From: Lachnospiraceae bacterium
Lineage (GTDB): Bacteria; Bacillota; Clostridia; Lachnospirales; Lachnospiraceae
DNA: 64,000 nucleotides
Reading direction: 5' to 3'
NCBI GenBank assembly: GCA_017441585.1
Contig: JAFRWW010000038.1
Span: 1-64,000, forward strand
This document shows positions 42,370 through 51,793 of this stretch, one piece after another (the stretch's first letter is position 1; every line of letters begins with the position of its first letter). Made by a program: the position numbers and the translations under genes. The notes beneath the pieces were generated by a model. The model searched no databases and was not told where the DNA came from. It saw nothing but the letters and a program-made list of their open reading frames with translations.

Positions 42370-43737
42370 ATGAGCAGCCTTAAAGAAAAAAATCAGGACA
42401 TAATCCTGCACGGAAGCATATACAACGCCATAGCCATAATCGCCATCCCGTCCATGGTGAATTCTCTCCTTCAGACGGCATATAACCTGACGGACACCTT
42501 CTGGCTGGGACACATAGGCTCCAATGAGCTGGCGGCCATAAATCTGGTGTCTCCCGTGCAGAATATAATCACAAATTTTGGAAATGGTATAACCGTGGCG
42601 GGTTCCGTGCTCATCGCCCAGTATATAGGCGCACGTGAGCGTGAAAAGGCAAAGATCATGGCCTCGCAGATCTATGTGGTGGCCACCATCTTTTCCATAC
42701 TGGCGGCTCTTTTCTGTTTTCTGATCACCCCCTCTTTAGTAGTATGGCTGGGGGCTGAGGGTGATGTCAGGACACATGCATCCACTTATCTGCAGCTGGT
42801 GGTTTTAAATATCCCGCTTTTATTTACCACAAATGTTTACGCGGCCATCAACCAGGCCCAGGGAGATGCGGTCCATCCCATGAAACTGAATCTGATCGGA
42901 ACGGCGGCAAATCTCATCATGGACCCGCTCTTTATCGTATGGCTCAAAATGGGACCGGCAGGTGCAGCCATAGCCACGGTGGCGTCTTCCGCCATACCGG
43001 CAGTCATAGCCCTCAGGCTTTTGTTTGCCCCCAAAGACGGCATCAGGATATCGCTTAAGGGCTTCAGATTCATAAAAGAAGAAGTGATAAAGATCGTCAC
43101 CATCGGATTGCCCACATCTTTGGGAGGATCCGTAACCTGGGTGGGCTTTCTGCTCATGAGTAAAAATGTGCTGGTATATGGGCCTGCAGCCATGGCGGCC
43201 TATGGTATATCAAACAAGTGTAACGGAGTGGCCACCCTGCCCATAAGCGGCGTGGGAAGTGCGGTGGCTACCATAGTGGGACAGAATATGGGCGCCGGCC
43301 AGGTTTCAAGGGCTGAGCAGGCTTATAAAAAGGCCATGTATTTTGGCATAATATTCCTGGGAGTATCAGGTTTTATCATATCCCGTGACGCTGTGAGTTC
43401 CCTTCTGGTGGGAATCTTCAGCGAAGATGTGCAGGTGAGGCTGTACGCCGCGGATTTTTTGGCGGTGATGTCCTCCTGGTGCTGGATGAATTCCGTAAAT
43501 ACATGTACCTCCGGTCTTTTTCAGGGCAGCGGCTATACCCATGTGAATATGGTGGTGGATATATCCAGGCTTTGGATATTCAGATTTGCCACCCTGTTTA
43601 TGTTTGAGACCATGTTTGGCATGGGCGTGAGGTCCGTCTGGTACTGCGTGGTGATCTCAAACGCTCTCACGGCGCTGGTATATCTGTGTCTGTATTTTAT
43701 GGGATTCTGGAGAAAATCCAGATTTAAGAGGGCATGA
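42370..43737 (+). CDS. MATE family efflux transporter
   Basis: The 455-residue product has about twelve membrane helices in two similar halves. Family blocks include 'IPSMVNSLLQTAYNLTDTFW', 'ISPVQNI'-type 'NLVSPVQNIITNFGNG', and 'STNVYAAINQAQGD'-like 'TTNVYAAINQAQGD'. It exports drugs or metabolites by H+ or Na+ exchange. It is flanked on both sides by dispersed-repeat copies and so is probably transcribed alone. The substrate cannot be told. Confidence 0.9.
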   Translation: MSSLKEKNQDIILHGSIYNAIAIIAIPSMVNSLLQTAYNLTDTFWLGHIGSNELAAINLVSPVQNIITNFGNGITVAGSVLIAQYIGAREREKAKIMASQIYVVATIFSILAALFCFLITPSLVVWLGAEGDVRTHASTYLQLVVLNIPLLFTTNVYAAINQAQGDAVHPMKLNLIGTAANLIMDPLFIVWLKMGPAGAAIATVASSAIPAVIALRLLFAPKDGIRISLKGFRFIKEEVIKIVTIGLPTSLGGSVTWVGFLLMSKNVLVYGPAAMAAYGISNKCNGVATLPISGVGSAVATIVGQNMGAGQVSRAEQAYKKAMYFGIIFLGVSGFIISRDAVSSLLVGIFSEDVQVRLYAADFLAVMSSWCWMNSVNTCTSGLFQGSGYTHVNMVVDISRLWIFRFATLFMFETMFGMGVRSVWYCVVISNALTALVYLCLYFMGFWRKSRFKRA

Positions 43738-43746
43738 TATTTTTTT

Positions 43747-43841
43747 GTCCGGATAAAGTCATTCTGTCCGGATAAAGTCATTCTGTCCGGATAAAGTCAT
43801 CCTGTCCGGATAATGTCATCCTGTCCGGATAATGTCATTCT
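43747..43841 (+). repeat. Five tandem 19-bp repeats
   Basis: GTCCGGATAAAGTCATTCT is repeated five times without spacers (starts at 43747, 43766, 43785, 43804 and 43823), with A/T and T/C changes in copies 3-5. The last copy runs directly into a dispersed repeat that shares its GTCATTCT end. Confidence 0.95.
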
Positions 43842-43922
43842 GAGCGAAGCGACGCTGATCACATCATGAAATGATGTGATGCCGCCCCGGCGAGGGGTTG
43901 CGAAGCAACAGGAAGAATCTTA
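43834..43922 (+). repeat. Dispersed repeat with an internal hairpin block
   Basis: The repeat halves GTCATTCTGAGCGAAGCGA (43834-43852) and GAAGAATCTT (43913-43922) are separated by about 60 bp. The block holds a perfect hairpin, ATCACATCAT/ATGATGTGAT (43858-43880), and CCCCGGCGAGGGGTTGCG. It looks like a longer form of the repeat family. Confidence 0.7.
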
Positions 43923-43936
43923 CAAATGGTATGATC

Positions 43937-44992
43937 ATGAATAAAAACAAAAAATTTGTCATAGACGGCCGTCAGCTTACGGGCATGATGGGCGGAGTAC
44001 AAAGATATATAGGCGAGATACTGGATGAGCTGGATAAAATAGCGCCTCCCGGTATGTTTGAGATACTGATCCCCAAGGGCGCATCTTTGGGCAGTAGAAG
44101 TTATGTAAACCTAAATGTAGTGGAATATGGTTCATTAAAGGGTCTTTTGTGGGAGCAGGTCTGCCTGCCCTTTTATTTATGGAAAAATAAATGTCCCGGC
44201 ATATTCATGTGCACCATAGTGTCCATGCTCTATCCCAAGGGAATAGCGGTGGTGCATGATGTGATGCCCGCCATGTTCCCTGAGATAGCAAAGAGTATGG
44301 GCAACATTTTTGCCAGAAATATGCTGCTGTTAAACTACAGGATAGCCGTTAAAAAAGCCGATATCCCCGCAACTGTGTCCGAGAACAGCCGCCGTGATAT
44401 GGCCCGGCTCTACGGCAGGAGTATAGATGATATCCATGTGATCCCCAACGCCTGGCAGCATATGCAGCGTGTGGGCGTGGATGATTCCTGGATGAAGGAT
44501 CACCCTGAGGTGAAAAAGGGTGAGTATTATTTTTCCCTGTCTGCCAACAGAAAGCAGAAGAATTTTAAATGGATATATGAAATGGCAAAGAAAAATCCCC
44601 ACAGGTATTTCCTCATGGCCGGCACTGTGGAAGAATGGCAGAGTAACGAGACTGTCACTGCCAAAAACATAATCCCTCTGGGATATGTAAGTGATGAACA
44701 CGCCAAATCCCTGATGACAAATTGCAGGGCATTTCTGTTTCCTTCATATTACGAAGGGTTCGGCATACCGCCTATTGAGGCTCTCTCCTGCGGCGCTAAG
44801 ATAGTGGTCGCCAATACCTCATGTCTCCCCGAAATCTATGGCGACAGCGCTTATTACATAGATCCCGATGATTACGAGGTGGATCTGGACGAGCTGCTCT
44901 CAAAGGAAGTGGCCCCTGCCTCAGTATGTCTTGACCGCTTCTCCTGGAAAGGCTCCGCTGAAAAACTGCTGGATCTGTGTAGGAATTATTGA
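43937..44992 (+). CDS. Glycosyltransferase family 4
   Basis: The 351-residue product (ATG 43937) has the GT4 plan: an N-terminal acceptor domain with 'DGRQLTGMMGGVQRYIGEIL', a linker 'VSENSRRDMARLYG', and a C-terminal donor domain with 'SANRKQKNFKWIYEM' and 'FPSYYEGFGIPPIEALSCG', the nucleotide-sugar E-x7-E motif. It is a retaining transferase, probably for surface polysaccharide. ATG 43931 is an alternative start. Start codon choice is weakly supported because repeat sequence fills the upstream region. Confidence 0.88.
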   Translation: MNKNKKFVIDGRQLTGMMGGVQRYIGEILDELDKIAPPGMFEILIPKGASLGSRSYVNLNVVEYGSLKGLLWEQVCLPFYLWKNKCPGIFMCTIVSMLYPKGIAVVHDVMPAMFPEIAKSMGNIFARNMLLLNYRIAVKKADIPATVSENSRRDMARLYGRSIDDIHVIPNAWQHMQRVGVDDSWMKDHPEVKKGEYYFSLSANRKQKNFKWIYEMAKKNPHRYFLMAGTVEEWQSNETVTAKNIIPLGYVSDEHAKSLMTNCRAFLFPSYYEGFGIPPIEALSCGAKIVVANTSCLPEIYGDSAYYIDPDDYEVDLDELLSKEVAPASVCLDRFSWKGSAEKLLDLCRNY

Positions 44993-45009
44993 ATCACATG
45001 GCTTGTTTT

Positions 45010-45138
45010 AAATTATATAGAATTATATAGTATTATATAAATTATATTGAATTATATTGGATTATATAGATTGTTTTGAATTATATAGAATTATATAGTA
45101 TTATATAGGTTGAATCGGATTATATAAGATTATATAGC
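45010..45138. repeat. AT-rich ATTATATA repeat array
   Basis: The motif ATTATATAG/A recurs about twelve times. A 29-bp stretch (45011-45039) returns exactly at 45079-45107. It fills most of the 182-bp gap between the GT4 gene and the AAA ATPase gene and marks a drop in GC content. It contains many -10-like TATA sequences. Confidence 0.85.
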
Positions 45139-45174
45139 TTTTTGCATTGTAACTAAGAGAGGCGGTGTGAGATT

Positions 45175-46221
45175 ATGACTCAGAAAAATCCTTATACCAT
45201 CAGTTTTGGTAAAATACCAACAAAGTTTTTAAGCAGAAATTTTATTATTGACAGTATATGCGAGCAGTTTCGAAGTGATGATCCGGATGAACAGGCGTTT
45301 AAACTGACCGGGATCAGGGGAACCGGAAAAACAGTTACGTTGACTGCCATTGAACGAAACCTGCAGGATGATGAAAACTGGATCATTGTTGGCCTTCGGT
45401 CTGACAGCGAGGTGATCACTGAACTTGTAGCCAGACTTTACAGCAGTGTGCCCCTGATCACTGACTTCGTTGATGTGAATTTGAATCTGTCTGCCTTCGG
45501 GATTGGGGTAAATGTGTCAAAGAAAAGTCCCGTAGCGAGCATTTCGTATGCTCTTGAGGTCCTATTGAAGGAAATAAAAAAGCGGGGAAAGAGGCTTTTG
45601 ATCACGATTGATGAAGCTCATAAAACAAAGGGAATGATAGATTTTATTCAGGAATTCCAGATTCTGATACGAAAAGAATTACCTTTGTTTGTAGTGGTTG
45701 CCGGTCTGTATGAGGATATAGAGGCTTTGGAGAATACAGACGGTATGACATTCTTTTTACGTGCCACAAAGTATGAGATGACACCTCTTAATATGACCTA
45801 TATACGTGAAGATTATAAGAAAACTTTAAATGTTTCGTTTGAAGAAGCTGAAAAAATGGCTTTTATGACTAAGGGTTATGCTTATGCCTATCAGACCCTC
45901 GGAAAATATATGTGGGATGAAAAAGCAAAAAGCCTTACGCCGGATGTGCTCAGGGCCTTTGATAATGTGCTTTCCGAAAAAGTATACAGGAAAATATGGA
46001 GTGAACTGGCTCCAAAGGACAAATGGTTTTTGAAATTTATTGCGTCTAAGGACAGTATGAGCGCATCACAGCTTCTGGAGGAAACGAAGGCTACCCATAG
46101 TGAGTGGTCTGTTCCCCGCAGAAGACTTAGTGAAAAAGGGATCATCGATGTCGGAACGAGAGGTGTTATTTCTTTAAGACTTCCCCGATTTAAGGAGTTT
46201 ATTGATAGTTACGGGGAGTGA
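45175..46221 (+). CDS. AAA ATPase with C-terminal winged helix
   Basis: The 348-residue product is an Orc1/Cdc6-like (AAA_16/archaeal-type) ATPase. Walker A is 'GIRGTGKT' (46-53), Walker B 'LLITIDEAHK' (D146-E147), with a sensor-like 'LPLFVVVAGLYEDIEAL'. The last 90 residues look like a winged helix ('MSASQLLEETKATHSEWSVP', 'RRRLSEKGIIDV'). Proteins of this kind occur alone in genomes and on mobile elements, with unproven roles in regulation or defence. ATG 45175 follows GAGAGGCGG. Confidence 0.82.
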   Translation: MTQKNPYTISFGKIPTKFLSRNFIIDSICEQFRSDDPDEQAFKLTGIRGTGKTVTLTAIERNLQDDENWIIVGLRSDSEVITELVARLYSSVPLITDFVDVNLNLSAFGIGVNVSKKSPVASISYALEVLLKEIKKRGKRLLITIDEAHKTKGMIDFIQEFQILIRKELPLFVVVAGLYEDIEALENTDGMTFFLRATKYEMTPLNMTYIREDYKKTLNVSFEEAEKMAFMTKGYAYAYQTLGKYMWDEKAKSLTPDVLRAFDNVLSEKVYRKIWSELAPKDKWFLKFIASKDSMSASQLLEETKATHSEWSVPRRRLSEKGIIDVGTRGVISLRLPRFKEFIDSYGE

Positions 46222-46351
46222 TAATTAATTGACAAAGTTCTTTATAAAATTGTTAAGGTGTAGTATAATGACATGGATTGTGTCAATTTCAGAGGCAACA
46301 GGTCGAACGCGTATTAAATCTTTTTTCAGATATCTTTTGTAGGGGGAATGT

Positions 46352-48265
46352 ATGCCTTCCATCAAGGAACAATTTGATGAATATACAGATCGAATGGCGG
46401 AGATAAGACGTCTTTCTTCGCCTGATATCAGTGTGTTTGATGATGCGAATGATTATAGTAAAAAACTTCGCTATAATTTTCAACGTATAGGACGTCTGGC
46501 AGCTCTGAATAGGGATATGCTGGATAAAACTCTGTATCCTGTCGTTAATTCCAAAGATGTTCTGGAAAGCGAGACAGTAAAGCAGATGAGAAATCTGGCT
46601 GATAGCCTGTTAAATATTGCGGATGCAGAAAACGAATTTGAAAATTTGGATCTGCCCATATCGTATCTTATATCTGAGAGACTTCTGTTTGATGCAAAAA
46701 ATAAAAACAGTGTTTCGGAGATGATCAGACAGCTTGAGCGAGAGATAGCTATTTGTTATTCCATGATGAACATGACTAACAGAATTGCTACGCATCCTCA
46801 AATTCCTGAATTCTATAGAAAACGTGGTATTGCGATAGGCGAAGAGTTTTTCAAACTTTTGGCAAAGGATCGGTTTCTGACCATAAAAGATCAGGAATGC
46901 AGAGAAATCGTGTTGACAAATGCTCGTTTTATCCCCGCATTTAATGAACGAGTTGTTGATGATAAGGAAGCTAATAAAAAGGATCTGGAGATACTGGACT
47001 GGATGCTGGAAATAGCTGAGGATGATTTTTATAAAAAAGCTGTACCCGGTTTCGATTGGCGATATTTTAAATTCAGAGTTCTTGAATATTACATGCAGAA
47101 TACTGAAATGAATAATTACAGAGGCTTTTCTGATGAACAACTTAAGGCTATCTGTAAAAAAGCAGATGAAATGAATTATGTATGTCAGAATACGCCGGAT
47201 TATTACAGAGAGATAATTGGTTATTCTACGCTTCCGATCCTGATTGCACGATGTAGATATCTTGGAGGAGAAATAGATAAAAAACTGTATCTGGAAATGT
47301 TGATGCAGTCTTATAAGAAGAGAGATAGATTGACATTTAGTACGGATGGTTGTTTTTATAATATGCTGGTACCCTTGGAAATAATCTGTCAGATGAATCC
47401 GTATGAGTTGAATATGGAGGAAGTTTCCTTACTGGAGGAGATATATGATAACATCTGTGCATACATATTTCGCTTTGCAGGTGACAGTGCATTGTCATTT
47501 GAACTGGAAAATGTGTCTGAGATAATACGTCGGTACATAGAGGTCCCCAGCGGAGTGTTATTTAAAGATTTTGTGTTGCAGATCATAGCTGCTATTCATC
47601 CGCCGACATATATTCATTCGCAGATGGTGGGACAGCTCACGGAGTGTTTTTGCTATCATCTGATCAATAAAAATCCTGAAATTTTTGTGGGCATGCCGGG
47701 AATTGAAAATGTTGATGATGTTTATAAAAAACGGAGCCATATAGTGGATTATGCATATAATGCTGCTTTGTGCCATGATTTTGGTAAGGCTTTTATTATG
47801 GATACCATATTTGTTTATGGCAGGCGTCTTCTGGATTTTGAATTTGATATCATAAAGGCGCATCCGGAAGTTGGATATATGCTTCTTTCCAATAATGAGT
47901 CTACCAGAAAATACGCTGACGTGGCTCGTGGTCATCATAAGTGGTATGATGATACTAAAGGATATCCCGAGAATGTGAAGACTGTTGACAGTCCTTATAA
48001 GGTCATCATAGACATAGTTCAGTGTGCTGACTGCATGGATGCAGCGACCGATTCTGTGGGAAGAAGCTATAATCAGGGAAAGACTCTGGCTAATTTCATT
48101 AAAGAAATTAAAGCTGACTCGGGATCAAGGTATGCACCTTTTCTTGCTCCACTTTTTGACGATCCGATGGTGTATCAGGATGTGGAATACTTGTTGGATG
48201 AACAAAGAGCTAAAAATTATGAACGAACTTATTCGTTGCTTAGGGAAGTGAAGGATAAAGGTTAG
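46352..48265 (+). CDS. HD-GYP domain protein
   Basis: The 637-residue product has a long helical N-terminal region of unknown fold (1-400) and a C-terminal HD-GYP domain. 'CHDFGKAFIMDT' has H475-D476, followed by 'HPEVGYMLL', 'GHHKWYDDTKGYP' (G537-Y538-P539) and 'IIDIVQCADCMDAAT'. Such domains hydrolyse cyclic-di-GMP or related dinucleotides. The usual HDxGK, HH and GYP elements are in place, so activity is likely. No membrane helix or receiver domain. TAGGGGG precedes ATG 46352. Confidence 0.85.
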   Translation: MPSIKEQFDEYTDRMAEIRRLSSPDISVFDDANDYSKKLRYNFQRIGRLAALNRDMLDKTLYPVVNSKDVLESETVKQMRNLADSLLNIADAENEFENLDLPISYLISERLLFDAKNKNSVSEMIRQLEREIAICYSMMNMTNRIATHPQIPEFYRKRGIAIGEEFFKLLAKDRFLTIKDQECREIVLTNARFIPAFNERVVDDKEANKKDLEILDWMLEIAEDDFYKKAVPGFDWRYFKFRVLEYYMQNTEMNNYRGFSDEQLKAICKKADEMNYVCQNTPDYYREIIGYSTLPILIARCRYLGGEIDKKLYLEMLMQSYKKRDRLTFSTDGCFYNMLVPLEIICQMNPYELNMEEVSLLEEIYDNICAYIFRFAGDSALSFELENVSEIIRRYIEVPSGVLFKDFVLQIIAAIHPPTYIHSQMVGQLTECFCYHLINKNPEIFVGMPGIENVDDVYKKRSHIVDYAYNAALCHDFGKAFIMDTIFVYGRRLLDFEFDIIKAHPEVGYMLLSNNESTRKYADVARGHHKWYDDTKGYPENVKTVDSPYKVIIDIVQCADCMDAATDSVGRSYNQGKTLANFIKEIKADSGSRYAPFLAPLFDDPMVYQDVEYLLDEQRAKNYERTYSLLREVKDKG

Positions 48266-48305
48266 CTATATAAGTTATTATGGCTTATTAAGAGAGGAGA
48301 TTTTT

Positions 48306-50741
48306 ATGAAAGGGATTAAAAGATTTGTTTCGTTTGTACTTGTTGCGGCGATGATGTTGTTGATGGTTGTGGATGTATTTGCCGTCAATAATATTGATGT
48401 CAATAAAATGACTTATTCGTTCTCGAATAGTTATGGACCTAATGGAATGGGATATGAGGAAAGTAAGCATTTTCATATACCTGAGGTAAGGTATGAGCTG
48501 GTCTTTGGCAGTAAAGGTGAGAATATCTTTAATTTTTTTGATGATGAGTGGGGCGGAAGTTGCTATGGAAATTCGGCTACCAATGCTTTTTTAAATTTTG
48601 GTACGATCGATTATAAAACCTTCAGAGGAGCCGGTATGACCGGACCTGCCGGGACTGTGCAGGATTTGACTCTTCCTGAAGAAGTTGATTATGATCCGAC
48701 GGATGATACAAAGGATGAACTTAGCGTGGACCTGCGTAAATTTATTGAGGCTATGCAGATATCACAGTATGATGACAGAGTTCAAATGTGTTTTTCAATA
48801 CCTCTTACTGCATCAGAGGTTATGTCTATCGTAAGAAAATCAGAGGCACCGGTTATCATTGGATTGTTTGGACCTGAAGGAGGCCATGCGGTTATCGCAT
48901 ATGATTATTATGACGATATGATGCCGCAGTACTCAGGAGAGATTGTTGTATATGACAGTAATCATCCTTTTAGTGAGAGATACATTAATATATATGAGTC
49001 TGTTGAGGAAACACTTGAACAGGGAGAAAATGAGATTACTGGGAAAAAGGAAACATCCAGGTGGTCCTATGAACTGTTTTCATCTTCTGAGGTTACGAGT
49101 CTTAATGGTGGTCTGACATGGGGCTCTGATAATCCTGAATGTTTTATCACCTGCGTGCCGTATGAGGTATATTCTGCACCCTGGTTTGATCATGGTGATT
49201 ACGATCATGAAGAGTGGACAGATGAGGTGTTCTCTATTCTTGGTGCTGAAAATTGGTCTGAAGAGGACGAAAAACTTTATAATGCTTTGGGCGAGTGGAC
49301 GAATGATGAGTTACTAGAGTATTTTCACGATGGAAATTATCACAATTTCACCGAAGATCAGTGTACTCAGGATGATATTAATGCAGTTTTGGCTGCGTAT
49401 GACAGTGGTGATATTACAAAAGCTGATCTGAGATGTCGTTTGAGATGTCGTCTGAGATGTCGTTTAAGATGCCGTTTAAGATGTCGTTTGCGCTGTCGTT
49501 TAAGGTGTCGCTTGAGATGTCGTGCAATGATAGTGGAGAATGGCAAATACTCAGTTAGTGATGCTAACGGAGAGCTCATAGCTGTTGATGGTGATGACGT
49601 ATCAGTTGCATCAGGCAGAGAAGATGAGGCTTTTGAGGGAGTTGCAACCGGTCTGATTAAGGGAACGAAAGATAGAAACCTTGATAGACATGTTGTTTAT
49701 GTTCCCACACGTGAAAATACTGTTAAGTCAGGTGATTCAAAGCCCATCTCCTTCAAGGCCCTCGATAACAACAAGCTCCTCGAAGTGGAGTCGGAGGGCG
49801 GCGAAGTTTCATACGAGCTTGATGACAAGAAGGATATCGCAGTCGTTAAAGCGAAGCTTAAGCCCGATGAGACCTTAAAGGTAAGGCTGGTTGATACCAC
49901 CGAGAAGGATATAAAGGAAACCATCATATCCGGAAAGGGAATAGGCAAGGAAGCTTTTGTAAAGATAGGCAAGGACGGCATCAAGAAGGAAAACCTCAAG
50001 GATTCCGATGAGCCCGCAGACGGTCCTCTTAAGGCAGATATTTCAAAGTACACCGCATCCGAGAATACCATCGCAGCCAAGGCTATTAATGTAAAGAAGT
50101 ATCTCTTTGGCGCAAACAAGGATGCGAAGAAGTTCTCCGTGGATAATGAAAAAGTGGCTTCCATGAAGAAGAGCGGAAAAATGACCATCCTTTCAAACGG
50201 CACCGTTAAGGTGACCGCGGCGGATAAGGCAGGTAAGACCATATCACAAAATACCCTGTCGGTTGTAAAGCCCGTCCTTAATGTGTCCGCTAATGAGATA
50301 ACCATCAGCAGGGCAGGTCGTGTGGATCTGAATAAGTATATCGATTCCACCGTGGCACCCACTGAGTGGAAACTGAGCTCAAAGAAGGTAGCTTCCATCG
50401 ATAAGGAAGGTCTGATGACTGTTTCCAAGGCCGGAAAGACAAAGGTAAAGATCACCTTTACCAAAGGCAGCAAGGATATTAAGCCTGCAGTGCTCACCCT
50501 TAAGATCAATGTGGCAATGCCCACCTTTGCCAAGAAGGCATACAAGCTTAAGGAGGGCAAGGAGGCTGATGCGGTTCTTAAGAATGTGAACTCTGACACA
50601 AAGGTGACTTACTCCATGAAGGATACAAAGATCGCCACTGTAGATGAAAAGGGACATATCAAGGCTGTGAAGGCCGGTGAGACTGAGCTGATCGCCACCA
50701 TAGCAGGAATTGAGTACAAAGTTCCCGTTACGGTTAAGTGA
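48306..50741 (+). CDS. Secreted cysteine-peptidase-like protein with LRCR repeats and Ig-like domains
   Basis: The 811-residue product has a signal peptide (1-26, cleavage near VFA-VN). A papain-like domain shows 'GGSCYGNSATNAF' (Cys86), 'GGHAVIAYDYY' (His194) and 'VVYDSNH'. Eight LRCR tetrapeptides follow (375-406). The C-terminal half has Ig-like/BIG2-type repeats ('SVDNEKVASMKKSGKMTILS', 'WKLSSKKVASIDKEGL', 'YSMKDTKIATVDEKGHI'). No LPxTG anchor. It is likely exported and may cut or bind extracellular protein. Codon use turns GC-richer after about 49740, so the gene looks like a fusion. Confidence 0.78.
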   Translation: MKGIKRFVSFVLVAAMMLLMVVDVFAVNNIDVNKMTYSFSNSYGPNGMGYEESKHFHIPEVRYELVFGSKGENIFNFFDDEWGGSCYGNSATNAFLNFGTIDYKTFRGAGMTGPAGTVQDLTLPEEVDYDPTDDTKDELSVDLRKFIEAMQISQYDDRVQMCFSIPLTASEVMSIVRKSEAPVIIGLFGPEGGHAVIAYDYYDDMMPQYSGEIVVYDSNHPFSERYINIYESVEETLEQGENEITGKKETSRWSYELFSSSEVTSLNGGLTWGSDNPECFITCVPYEVYSAPWFDHGDYDHEEWTDEVFSILGAENWSEEDEKLYNALGEWTNDELLEYFHDGNYHNFTEDQCTQDDINAVLAAYDSGDITKADLRCRLRCRLRCRLRCRLRCRLRCRLRCRLRCRAMIVENGKYSVSDANGELIAVDGDDVSVASGREDEAFEGVATGLIKGTKDRNLDRHVVYVPTRENTVKSGDSKPISFKALDNNKLLEVESEGGEVSYELDDKKDIAVVKAKLKPDETLKVRLVDTTEKDIKETIISGKGIGKEAFVKIGKDGIKKENLKDSDEPADGPLKADISKYTASENTIAAKAINVKKYLFGANKDAKKFSVDNEKVASMKKSGKMTILSNGTVKVTAADKAGKTISQNTLSVVKPVLNVSANEITISRAGRVDLNKYIDSTVAPTEWKLSSKKVASIDKEGLMTVSKAGKTKVKITFTKGSKDIKPAVLTLKINVAMPTFAKKAYKLKEGKEADAVLKNVNSDTKVTYSMKDTKIATVDEKGHIKAVKAGETELIATIAGIEYKVPVTVK
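49428..49523 (+). repeat. Eight in-frame 12-bp repeats encoding LRCR
   Basis: The unit TTGAGATGTCGT occurs eight times in direct tandem with scattered third-base changes. All units encode Leu-Arg-Cys-Arg. The minus strand is also open over it (a 70-codon Arg/His/Lys-rich frame, 49367-49579), which I regard as a by-product. Confidence 0.95.
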
Positions 50742-50829
50742 GAAATCTTTTTATCAGGCAAGCAGGGCCGTCTATTGTTTCAGGGTGGTTTTGAGTGTTA
50801 AGATAGTTTTGTATAGTTGAAAAGGTATT

Positions 50830-51759
50830 ATGGATCATAAGACACTGACATATATAATCCGCAGGATAATCCTGGCCATAGTGACCGTGTGGGTGGTGAT
50901 AACCGTTACATTTTTTGTAATGCACGCCGTCCCCGGAGGACCTTTCCTCGGAGAAAAGGCTATCTCTCCCGCGGCCATGAAGGCTCTCGAGGCGAAGTAC
51001 GGCCTGGATAAGCCGCTGCTTCAGCAGTATTTTACCTATCTTACGGACATAGTGACTAAATTTGACTTTGGCCCCTCTTTAAAACAGAGGGGTCGAAGTG
51101 TGGTGGAGATAGTCTTTGACGGCATGAAGACTTCCGCCTATATAGGCATAATTGCGGCTCTAATCGCCCTGGTGTCCGGCATCTTTTTAGGAACGCTGGC
51201 GGCTCTTTGGCGCAATAGCTTCTGGGACAGGCTGGTGATGGTTATCACCACCGCTTTTGTGTCCATGCCTTCTTTTATAATCGGATCCATCTTTCTTATC
51301 GTCTTTGTCATAAAATTAAAGATGTTTCCGGCAAACGGTGCGTCCGAGGGAGGATTGATACTCCCCATTATCACGCTTTCACTTTCCCCCATGTCATATA
51401 TTACCCGTCTCATGAGATCCTCCATGCTGGATGTGATGGGACAGGATTTTATCAGGACAGCCAAGGCTAAAGGCGTACCCCGTCTTCGTATCATTTTTGT
51501 TCATGGTATCAAAAATGCGCTGCTTCCCGTCATCACATATTTTGGTCCCATGCTGGCATATATAGTTACGGGATCTCTGGTGATAGAGCAGGTTTTTGCC
51601 GTGCCGGGGATAGGGCGGAGTTTCATTACGAGCATCACCGGCAGGGATTATCCCATGATCATGGGCACTACCATCATCCTCGCGGTTTTGATAGTTATCA
51701 TGAATCTGGTGAGCGATATACTGTACAAGGTAGTGGATCCCAGGATCACCTTGGAGTAA
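50830..51759 (+). CDS. oppB: Oligopeptide ABC transporter permease, OppB/DppB type
   Basis: The 309-residue product has six membrane helices, with the family start 'YIIRRIILAIVTVWVVITVT', 'MHAVPGGPF' and the ATPase-contact EAA-type loop 'MGQDFIRTAKAKGVPRLRII'. The C terminus ends 'LVSDILYKVVDPRI', as in OppB. It forms half of the peptide channel. It is the first gene of oppBCDFA. The 88 bp before it hold no clear terminator and a weak AT-rich promoter. Confidence 0.93.
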   Translation: MDHKTLTYIIRRIILAIVTVWVVITVTFFVMHAVPGGPFLGEKAISPAAMKALEAKYGLDKPLLQQYFTYLTDIVTKFDFGPSLKQRGRSVVEIVFDGMKTSAYIGIIAALIALVSGIFLGTLAALWRNSFWDRLVMVITTAFVSMPSFIIGSIFLIVFVIKLKMFPANGASEGGLILPIITLSLSPMSYITRLMRSSMLDVMGQDFIRTAKAKGVPRLRIIFVHGIKNALLPVITYFGPMLAYIVTGSLVIEQVFAVPGIGRSFITSITGRDYPMIMGTTIILAVLIVIMNLVSDILYKVVDPRITLE

Positions 51760-51793
51760 GTACTGTATTTAAATTCAAAGCTTCTCACTTGTC

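Noticed and set aside
45010..45138. AT-rich array as a replication origin or iteron set
   Set aside because: No DnaA boxes or replication initiator gene beside it; the adjacent ATPase is Orc-like but there is no other support.
49367..49579. Minus-strand Arg/His/Lys-rich frame over the LRCR repeats
   Set aside because: It arises automatically from the 12-bp repeat read backwards; no start signals.
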